Positions 1 through 6,109 of a DNA stretch of 6,109 nt are shown here, piece after piece. The position numbers and the translations under genes are program-made. The notes beneath the pieces were generated by a model. That model was not told the origin of the DNA, ran no database searches, and saw only the letters and a list, made by a program, of their open reading frames with translations. The number at the start of each line of letters is the position of its first letter. Position 1 is the first letter of the stretch. The DNA is from Limnoraphis robusta CS-951 (GTDB taxonomy: Bacteria; Cyanobacteriota; Cyanobacteriia; Cyanobacteriales; Microcoleaceae), in contig NZ_LATL02000053.1 of assembly GCF_000972705.2 (NCBI RefSeq), positions 14,744 to 20,852 on the forward strand, read 5' to 3'.

Positions 1-2
1 CC

Positions 3-1640
<1,638 letters not shown>

Positions 1641-1655
1641 TTTCTAATCTGAATT

Positions 1656-1677
1656 CTCCAACAACTCTTGGAGTTGT
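1656..1677 (+). other. Two overlapping, mutually exclusive small hairpins after groL
   Basis: Two perfect stems share the same bases just after the groL stop. One pairs CTCCAA (1656-1661) with TTGGAG (1668-1673), leaving a 6-nt loop. The other pairs ACAACTC (1661-1667) with GAGTTGT (1671-1677), leaving a 3-nt loop. They cannot form together. No U-run follows directly, so neither is a terminator by itself. They may protect the groL 3' end or be incidental, and the role is unknown. Confidence 0.5.
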
Positions 1678-1685
1678 CTAAGATT

Positions 1686-1720
1686 TAAAGGGTAGGTGTT
1701 TAACCTACCTTTTATTGTTT
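1686..1720 (+). terminator. Rho-independent terminator of groL
   Basis: The stem GGTAGGT (1691-1697) pairs perfectly with ACCTACC (1703-1709) around the loop GTTTA. It extends outward through a G-U pair and four A/T pairs to about 12 bp (1686-1697 with 1703-1714). The 3' arm runs into a T-rich tract (TTTTATTGTTT). This is the classic intrinsic terminator form, placed 45 nt after the groL stop. It should separate the heat-shock operon from the acetyltransferase gene downstream. Confidence 0.85.
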
Positions 1721-1745
1721 TGTTTATTGGCTAATATAGCACTAC

Positions 1746-2222
1746 ATGGTTTCAAATCAATCTGAACAGCTTCAACTCAAAATTACCATAGCGAGACAGG
1801 AAGATTTAAGTCTTTTGAATCATCTTTATTCCCAAATGGATGATTTGCCTTTACTTTCTGATGATCAAATCGAAGAACTTTTTAATAAAATTAATCAAAT
1901 CCCCAACTATAAAATTTATCTAGTCTGGTTAGAAGAAAAAGCGGTGGGAACATTTAGTTTGTTATATGTTCCGACGATGATGCACCGGGGATTTCATCAA
2001 TTTGCAGTCTTAGATGCGGTGAGTGTTGATTCAGTTTATCGCAGTCAAGGTATCGGTAAAGCCATGATTCGCACCGCCCTGAAACTGAGTGCAGAAGCCG
2101 GATGCTATAAAGTGACTCTTTCCTCTAATCTTCATCGCGATCGCGCCCATGCTTTTTATGAATCCCTCGGTTTTCAACAACATGGTTGGAGTTTCAGCCT
2201 AAAAGTTGTACCCGAAGTTTAG
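1746..2222 (+). CDS. GNAT-family N-acetyltransferase (PhnO-like features)
   Basis: This is a complete single-domain GNAT of 158 residues, predicted to be a cytoplasmic enzyme that moves acetyl from acetyl-CoA to an amine. Motif A is clear: strand AVLDAVSVDSVYRSQGIGKAM around residues 87-107 contains the pyrophosphate-binding R99-S-Q-G-I-G104 loop (R/Q-x-x-G-x-G). Motif B is HAFYESLGF at 135-143. The C-terminal run TLSSN then R-x-x-AHAFY, a GF pair and a final SFSL strand resembles PhnO-type aminoalkylphosphonate acetyltransferases. No phosphonate genes are nearby and the substrate is unknown. The start is the first ATG after the groL terminator. It has no obvious Shine-Dalgarno, and the N-terminal residues before about 12 may be a flexible lead. 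A HIP1 octamer lies in the 3' part. The 76-nt spacer to map shows no terminator, so read-through into map is possible. The GNAT fold is secure; the sub-family is a guess. Confidence 0.9.
   Translation: MVSNQSEQLQLKITIARQEDLSLLNHLYSQMDDLPLLSDDQIEELFNKINQIPNYKIYLVWLEEKAVGTFSLLYVPTMMHRGFHQFAVLDAVSVDSVYRSQGIGKAMIRTALKLSAEAGCYKVTLSSNLHRDRAHAFYESLGFQQHGWSFSLKVVPEV
2137..2144. repeat. HIP1 octamer palindrome
   Basis: This is a perfect GCGATCGC embedded in the motif A-B interval of the first GNAT gene, where it encodes part of HRDRAH. The core sits in the longer self-complementary string CGCGATCGCG. Confidence 0.9.
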
Positions 2223-2298
2223 CTTTTGGGGTAATGTAGATAAAGACAATCGCTATTTCTAATAACCTCACATCTAAGCAATTTATCCTAAATCAACA

Positions 2299-3132
2299 AT
2301 GAAAATATTGAGTAACCTGCTTGCTAAAGCAACTTCTGTTCAACCGCCTAGAATTAAAAAGAAACCTCGGGGAATTCATATCAAGTCGCCCCAAGAAATT
2401 GAAATCATGCGACAAGCTAGCAAAATTGTAGCAACTATTCTCAAAGAAATTGCTGCAATGGTACAGCCCGGAATGACAACGGCTGATTTAGATGCTTATG
2501 CCGAAAAACGCATTCGGGAAATGGGAGCCACTCCCAGTTTTAAAGGGTATTATGGTTTTCCCGCTTCGATTTGTTCTAGCATTAATAATGAAGTGGTGCA
2601 TGGCATTCCCAGTCGTCGGAAAGTGATTCGAGCGGGAGATGTTTTAAAAGTTGATACGGGAGCTTATTATCAAGGGTTTCATGGAGATTCTTGCATTACG
2701 ATTCCTGTCGTTGAAGTGGCACCGGAAGCAGCAAAATTAATTCGTGTCGCCGAAGAAACGCTTTATAAAGGTATTGAACAAGTGAAAGCAGGTGCTTATT
2801 TACTCGATATTGCGGGAGCGATTCAAGATTACGCCTCAGCCAATGGTTTTCGCGTTGTTGAAGAATTTACAGGTCATGGTGTCGGAGAGAATTTACACGA
2901 AGAACCTTGTGTTTTTAATGTTCGTACCTACGATTTACCGAATGTTAAATTAAAAGCTGGGATGACTTTAGCGATTGAACCGATTTTAAATGCAGGTTCT
3001 CGATTTACTCGGATTTTGTCGGATAAATGGACAGCCGTTACTGTTGATCATTCACTTTCGGCTCAATTTGAACATACGGTTTTAGTCACAGAAACGGGTT
3101 ATGAAATTCTCACAGATCGCTCTAAAGTTTAA
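2299..3132 (+). CDS. map: Methionine aminopeptidase, type I
   Basis: This cytoplasmic metalloprotease removes the initiator methionine from nascent proteins when the second residue is small. All five dinuclear metal ligands of the family can be placed: Asp119 (KVDTG), Asp130 (FHGD), His193 (TGHGVG), Glu227 (AIEP) and Glu258 (QFEHT). The active-site His101 (VVHGIP) is also present. The catalytic core starts at about [15 protein letters not shown] (residue 25). The 277-residue length exceeds E. coli Map (264) because of a basic 24-residue N-terminal extension ending KKKPRG. Cyanobacteria often keep several map paralogues, and from memory such a lead is seen in some of them. It lacks the zinc-finger linker of eukaryotic MetAP1. 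The start is the only in-frame ATG upstream of the core within the spacer and has no clear Shine-Dalgarno. It is followed after 73 nt by an ElaA-like GNAT, with a stem-loop between. Confidence 0.97.
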   Translation: MKILSNLLAKATSVQPPRIKKKPRGIHIKSPQEIEIMRQASKIVATILKEIAAMVQPGMTTADLDAYAEKRIREMGATPSFKGYYGFPASICSSINNEVVHGIPSRRKVIRAGDVLKVDTGAYYQGFHGDSCITIPVVEVAPEAAKLIRVAEETLYKGIEQVKAGAYLLDIAGAIQDYASANGFRVVEEFTGHGVGENLHEEPCVFNVRTYDLPNVKLKAGMTLAIEPILNAGSRFTRILSDKWTAVTVDHSLSAQFEHTVLVTETGYEILTDRSKV

Positions 3133-3153
3133 GACTCAACCTTAAAATAAGAT

Positions 3154-3183
3154 TCTCTCCCTTTTAGAAATATTGGGGAGAGA
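3154..3183 (+). other. Stem-loop between map and the second GNAT
   Basis: TCTCTCCC (3154-3161) pairs perfectly with GGGAGAGA (3176-3183) across a 14-nt AT-rich loop. The bases after it on the plus strand (TGTCTAAAATAA) are not a U-tract, so it is a poor intrinsic terminator. It may act as an mRNA processing or stability element, or as a weak attenuator within a map-GNAT-beta-helix transcript. Confidence 0.5.
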
Positions 3184-3205
3184 TGTCTAAAATAAACCGG
3201 GAAAA

Positions 3206-3646
3206 ATGATCGATTTAGAGATAAAAATTGTTGATTATTCAGAGGCGGTGAATGAAATTAGAGCCATCCGACATCAAGTTTTTACCGTTGAACAAGGCGT
3301 TGAACCAACACTCGAATTTGATGGGAAAGATCACACCGCCCAACATTTACTCGCTTACTTCAATTCTCAACCTGTAGGAACTGCAAGAATTCGGTATTTA
3401 TCTCCTCAAACCGCCAAAATTGAACGGTTAGCGGTGCTTTCGACAGCGAGAGGGCGAGGAATGGGTCTAAAATTAATGGAAGCTGCATTAGACGTAATTG
3501 CATCAAAAAAAGTTGAAGAAACGGTGGTTCATGCTCAAGAGTATATTAAACAATTATATCACAATTTGGGATTTCAGCAAGTAGGAGAACGGTTTGACGA
3601 AGCGGGGATTTCCCATGTTAAAATGATTAAAAAAATGTCTGTTTGA
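3206..3646 (+). CDS. GNAT-family N-acetyltransferase, ElaA/YjcF type
   Basis: This complete 146-residue GNAT carries the distinctive pattern of the ElaA/YjcF group. An N-terminal IRHQVFTVEQGV (residues 21-32) is followed by E37-F-D39 and D42, then H47. The strand KIERLAV is at 71-77 and the acetyl-CoA loop R82-G-R-G-M-G87 fits R/Q-x-x-G-x-G. Later come HAQ at 109-111, LYHNLGF at 117-123, and the closing F-D-E-A-G-I-S-H-V-K-M at 130-140. Members are small cytoplasmic acetyltransferases whose substrates are mostly unknown, so none is assigned here. The ATG at 3206 gives the N-terminus usual for the family; a short GGGA lies only 4 nt upstream, too close to be a convincing ribosome site. The gene ends 15 nt before the beta-helix gene, so the two are probably one transcript. 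Its stop codon lies inside a small perfect hairpin. It is not closely related in sequence to the other GNAT upstream, so a local duplication is unlikely. Confidence 0.93.
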   Translation: MIDLEIKIVDYSEAVNEIRAIRHQVFTVEQGVEPTLEFDGKDHTAQHLLAYFNSQPVGTARIRYLSPQTAKIERLAVLSTARGRGMGLKLMEAALDVIASKKVEETVVHAQEYIKQLYHNLGFQQVGERFDEAGISHVKMIKKMSV

Positions 3647-3655
3647 AAATCAAAC
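3641..3655 (+). promoter_or_regulatory. Perfect hairpin over the GNAT stop codon, ahead of the next start
   Basis: GTTTGA (3641-3646) pairs perfectly with TCAAAC (3650-3655) around an AAA loop. The 5' arm contains the TGA stop of the GNAT gene, and the structure ends 6 nt before the ATG of the beta-helix gene. A ribosome terminating on the GNAT would open it, so translational coupling is plausible. This is inference, as the stem is short and AT-rich. Confidence 0.4.
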
Positions 3656-3661
3656 TTGCAG

Positions 3662-5155
3662 ATGAATCAAAGTTGGCCTTTCGCAACTCGACGCCGATTT
3701 ATTCAAGCTGTGGGAACTTTGGCGGGATTGAGTTTTGCCAAACTTACCCAGTCCTCAACAGCGACAGAAAAACCAGTTTATTATGTTTCTCCCTCGGGAA
3801 ACGATGCAAATCCCGGAACTTTTGAACAGCCCTGGGCGACCATTCAAAAAGCTGCTGAAACCTTAACCGCAGGGGATAAAGTTTTTATTCGGGGCGGAAC
3901 TTATCGAATTTCTGAACGCATTTATCCGCGAAATTCGGGAACAGAAAATCAGTGGATTATTTACGCCGGATATCCCGGTGAAACGGTGATTATTGATGCG
4001 GATGATGTCTATGTGGGGCCGCCCGTCGGTGAACCGCCTTTCCCTCGCGATCAAGGTGCTTTTCAAATCGAAGGAAAACATCATATTCTCATCAAAAATT
4101 TAACTCTGAAAAATTCCCATAACGGCGGATTTGTGGTTCGAGACAGTCACCATATTGACTTCTATAATAACACAACTATTAACACTTTTTCATCGGGAAT
4201 TTTTATCGGTAGAGGATGCTATCAGCATAAAGTTTTGGGGAATACGGTAATTAATGCCAATACCAATGAAATGTTAATTGAACATCCCGGCTATCCCTAT
4301 CAGAGTAGTGTCGGCCCCCACGAAGGGATTACTATCGGAAGCGTTGAAGATTTTGAAGTTGCTTACAATCAAGTTTGTTACTGTGCAAAAGAAGGAATAG
4401 ATTGCAAAGGAACACCCAAGCGAGGAAAAGTTCATCATAATTATACACATCACTGTCGCCGTCAGGGGCTTTATATAGACTCTTGGCGGGATGTATTGGA
4501 AGATATTGAATTCTATGAAAATGTCGTCCACGACTGCGAAACGGGAATTGCAATTTCTGCCGAAGACGGGCCAAAAATTGATAATATTCGGATTCATCAT
4601 AACTTGGTTTTTAATAATCGGGCGACCGGAATTTTTCTTTCCCGTTGGGGGAAAGATCGGCTAAAAACTAACATTCAAATTTATAACAATACCATTCATC
4701 GGAATGGCTACGGTTTGAAAAATACTCCCGACCCTCATTGGTTAACGGGCGGACTCTATTTTTACACCACAAATCTAGAAAATGTGGTTGTCAGAGATAA
4801 CATTTTCAGCGATAACGCCTGGTTTAAAATTGGTTACAGCAGTGAATTTGAACCGGATGCTTTTCAGACAAAAAATATTCAAATTCAATCGAATTTATTT
4901 TTCGATAACAATACCGTTACCTATCCTGTTAATCTCGATGAATGGGCAAATGATCGAGTTTATGCGACAAAAGGAGAGGATTTTATCGAAGCCGATCCTT
5001 TATTTGAACATCCACTCAATGCTAACTTTTATTTACAACGTTCCTCCCCCGCAGCCCAGAAGAATTTCGGGGTTTTTCCGGCGAATGCAACTAAAAACTT
5101 TTGGTGGAGTGTGAACTTTCCCCCTCAGTTAAATCATCCCTCAGAATTGAGTTAA
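3662..5155 (+). CDS. Tat-exported right-handed parallel beta-helix protein
   Basis: The ATG at 3662 gives 497 residues. A TTG two codons earlier is possible, but it abuts the hairpin and adds nothing to the signal. The N-terminus is a twin-arginine signal: T9-R10-R11-R12-F13-I14-Q15 fits S/T-R-R-x-F-L-K. A hydrophobic stretch (AVGTLAGLSFA) follows, with possible cleavage after Ala26, so the folded protein probably goes to the periplasm or outside. Residues about 40-58 (YYVSPSGND-x-NPGT…PW) and GDKVFIRGGTY open a pectate-lyase-like or DUF1565-type beta-helix. Repeating N-x-x, NGG/TGI and HHN-type rungs run from about 140 to 415, and a capping segment EADPLF…NFYLQRSSPA lies near 443-463. The fold suggests a polysaccharide lyase, epimerase or glycan-binding protein, but no catalytic set can be named. 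Six cysteines fall within about residues 186-292, along with a His-rich KVHHNYTHHC. The gene follows the ElaA-like GNAT by 15 nt. The fold is secure; the activity is unknown. Confidence 0.92.
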   Translation: MNQSWPFATRRRFIQAVGTLAGLSFAKLTQSSTATEKPVYYVSPSGNDANPGTFEQPWATIQKAAETLTAGDKVFIRGGTYRISERIYPRNSGTENQWIIYAGYPGETVIIDADDVYVGPPVGEPPFPRDQGAFQIEGKHHILIKNLTLKNSHNGGFVVRDSHHIDFYNNTTINTFSSGIFIGRGCYQHKVLGNTVINANTNEMLIEHPGYPYQSSVGPHEGITIGSVEDFEVAYNQVCYCAKEGIDCKGTPKRGKVHHNYTHHCRRQGLYIDSWRDVLEDIEFYENVVHDCETGIAISAEDGPKIDNIRIHHNLVFNNRATGIFLSRWGKDRLKTNIQIYNNTIHRNGYGLKNTPDPHWLTGGLYFYTTNLENVVVRDNIFSDNAWFKIGYSSEFEPDAFQTKNIQIQSNLFFDNNTVTYPVNLDEWANDRVYATKGEDFIEADPLFEHPLNANFYLQRSSPAAQKNFGVFPANATKNFWWSVNFPPQLNHPSELS

Positions 5156-5173
5156 CGATAGATAGTAATCTGG

Positions 5174-5211
5174 CAAAAAATCGCCTAGAATTAGGGTGTA
5201 TCTATTTTTTG
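5174..5211 (+). terminator. Possible terminator after the beta-helix gene
   Basis: CAAAAAAT (5174-5181) is perfectly complementary to ATTTTTTG (5204-5211). Inside it, CCTA (5184-5187) pairs with TAGG (5192-5195) around GAAT. The A-tract, stem and T-tract order resembles an intrinsic terminator placed 18 nt after the stop. The inner stem is only 4 bp with a messy base, so strength is doubtful. Confidence 0.45.
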
Positions 5212-5234
5212 AGTTGAAGGCACTCTTTCGACGG

Positions 5235-5264
5235 TTTAATCAGATATAAAGTAAAGTTTATAAT
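5235..5264 (+). promoter_or_regulatory. Probable sigma-70-type promoter of the GUN4-domain gene
   Basis: A perfect TATAAT -10 box lies at 5259-5264. About 17-18 nt upstream only a poor -35 is found (TTTAAT at 5235-5240 or TTAATC at 5236-5241). Transcription would start near 5271, giving a 5' leader of about 19 nt before the ATG at 5290. The -10 is convincing and the -35 is not, which would fit a type-2 cyanobacterial promoter that depends on an activator. Confidence 0.5.
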
Positions 5265-5289
5265 GGTTTGTCAAGTTTAAGTTTTTGTT

Positions 5290-6033
5290 ATGTCAAAACT
5301 ATTGAATATATCTTTAATTAGTGGAGTTGTTACTCTGTCTCTATGTCTGACATTATTGTATGCTGACTTCAATAGAGTTAACCGGATAAAACAGTCAAAG
5401 GATTCTCAGAATAACCTTTCAGCAACAGAATCTCAGCATCAGGAAATCGAGGATGAATTAGTCTACGATGAGGATACAGTTAATAAACTTTATAAAGATT
5501 TAGAATATTGGTTAAAAAGAGAAAACTGGAAAATTGCCGATCTGATTACTGGGGAAATATTACTGCATATTCTTAATCGGACTGAACAGGGTTGGTTTGA
5601 TATTGAATTACAGCAGCAGATTCCTTGTAAAGAGTTCAATAAAATTGACAAGCTTTGGTTAAAATATAGCAAAAAACGCTTTGGTTTTACGGTTCAAAGG
5701 CAAGTCTTTTTGAAATATAATGAGAGTTTAGAAGGGTATAATGAAGAAGAACTTAAATTTAAAGATTGGACAACCGGACACAAACAATTTGCTACCGATG
5801 TTGGATGGTTGAAAGATGAAAAATGGCTCAAGTATTCGGAATTAGCTTGGAACAATCTTGAAGAGGCTCCCAAAGGTCATCTTCCCATCGCAGCTAGATT
5901 TTGTAGCTTTGGACAAAAACCGATAATGTGCTGGGGAATTCGGACAGGACTGAGATTTTCACTCCTCTCTCGAGAATGTTTTATTCCTCCCGAGAAGAAT
6001 TCATGGATGAAAAGATTTTGGAATTTTGACTGA
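5290..6033 (+). CDS. Membrane-anchored GUN4-domain protein
   Basis: The 247-residue product has one predicted membrane helix at about residues 5-24, a charged linker to about 60, and a GUN4 domain from about 65 to 235. Domain hallmarks are LYKDLEYWLKRENWKIAD (67-84), GWFDIE at 101-106, IPCKEFNKIDKLWLKYS (111-127), RFGFTVQRQVF (130-140), VGWLKDEKWLKYSEL (171-185), APKGHLP (193-199) and LLSREC (225-230). In true Gun4 this fold binds protoporphyrin IX and Mg-protoporphyrin IX and stimulates magnesium chelatase. Gun4 proper has an N-terminal helical bundle, which here is replaced by the anchor, so this is more likely a paralogue of unknown partner than the chelatase activator itself. Basic residues R29, R32, K34 and K37 just after the helix suggest the domain faces the cytoplasm. 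Cys19 is preceded by LSL, not a proper lipobox. The gene has its own likely promoter. Base composition is the most AT-rich of the window. Confidence 0.92.
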   Translation: MSKLLNISLISGVVTLSLCLTLLYADFNRVNRIKQSKDSQNNLSATESQHQEIEDELVYDEDTVNKLYKDLEYWLKRENWKIADLITGEILLHILNRTEQGWFDIELQQQIPCKEFNKIDKLWLKYSKKRFGFTVQRQVFLKYNESLEGYNEEELKFKDWTTGHKQFATDVGWLKDEKWLKYSELAWNNLEEAPKGHLPIAARFCSFGQKPIMCWGIRTGLRFSLLSRECFIPPEKNSWMKRFWNFD

Positions 6034-6042
6034 TTTTTAGAA

Positions 6043-6109
6043 TTAAGACGGAAATTCGAGTTTTTCTAAGAGAACCTGTAAGGCGATCGCCAATTTTTCA
6101 TCTTCTAAT
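6043..6109 (-). CDS. C-terminal end of an unidentified minus-strand gene (partial)
   Basis: On the minus strand an open frame enters from the right edge and ends at a TAA (6045-6043) after 21 visible codons. The residues read LEDEKLAIALQVLLEKLEF followed by PS, an amphipathic Leu/Glu/Lys-rich helix typical of a protein end. A HIP1 octamer supplies the in-frame Ala-Ile-Ala. It would converge on the GUN4-domain gene with only 9 nt between the stops. Too little is visible for identification. A chance open frame of this length is possible, but the helix-like composition argues for a real gene. Confidence 0.5.
   Translation of the reverse strand, partial: LEDEKLAIALQVLLEKLEFPS
6083..6090. repeat. 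HIP1 octamer palindrome
   Basis: This is a perfect GCGATCGC near the right edge, the third in the window, within the probable minus-strand coding end. Confidence 0.9.

Noticed and set aside
2223..2298. Promoter or terminator between the first GNAT and map
   Set aside because: No paired -35 and -10 at proper spacing and no stem with a T-run could be found in these 76 nt.
3643..3825. A 60-codon plus-strand frame starting at the GNAT stop
   Set aside because: It begins at a TTG within the hairpin and overlaps the Tat signal region of the beta-helix gene in another frame; it is a shadow.
4274..4600. Two overlapping minus-strand frames of 80-108 codons inside the beta-helix gene
   Set aside because: The plus-strand beta-helix frame is continuous with clear repeats; the antisense products look like shadows with no motif.
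4782..5114. A 110-codon plus-strand frame overlapping the end of the beta-helix gene
   Set aside because: It is out of frame with a well-supported fold and cap, and the translation shows no domain and no credible start signal.
5335..5346. Lipoprotein signal with Cys19 in the GUN4-domain protein
   Set aside because: The residues before the cysteine are L-S-L, with Leu at -1 where Gly, Ala or Ser is required, so a plain membrane anchor fits better.

Overview
The window reads as ordinary chromosomal DNA of a cyanobacterium, probably a filamentous oscillatorian-type one (the group is inferred). Three lines of evidence support this. The first gene encodes a cyanobacterial GroEL1-type chaperonin. 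The sequence carries three perfect HIP1 octamers (GCGATCGC), the highly iterated palindrome of cyanobacterial genomes. One gene encodes a GUN4 domain, a tetrapyrrole-binding module of oxygenic phototrophs. Gene starts mostly lack a clear Shine-Dalgarno sequence, which is common in cyanobacteria.

Layout from left to right: a complete groL (groEL1) whose groES partner, if present, lies just off the left edge; a structured spacer with two competing hairpins followed by a convincing Rho-independent terminator; a GNAT acetyltransferase with some PhnO-like features; map, a type I methionine aminopeptidase with a basic N-terminal extension; a second GNAT of the ElaA/YjcF type; a Tat-exported right-handed beta-helix protein starting only 15 nt after that GNAT; a weak terminator and a good -10 element; a membrane-anchored GUN4-domain protein; and, converging from the right edge, the last 21 codons of a minus-strand gene. 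All complete genes are on the plus strand.

Functionally, groL and map are housekeeping genes for protein folding and N-terminal methionine removal. The two GNATs flank map, but nothing in the sequence proves they act on protein N-termini. The ElaA-like GNAT and the beta-helix protein are probably co-transcribed, since a 15-nt spacer and a small hairpin covering the stop codon separate them. The GUN4 protein looks like an independent unit with its own promoter. Base composition and codon choice change visibly from groL (GC-richer, the pattern of a highly expressed gene) to the AT-richer genes that follow.

I see no CRISPR array, insertion sequence, tRNA or rRNA, and no recognisable defence or biosynthetic cluster. 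The items most worth a second look are the membrane-anchored GUN4 paralogue, the cysteine- and histidine-rich Tat-exported beta-helix protein, and the intergenic hairpins.
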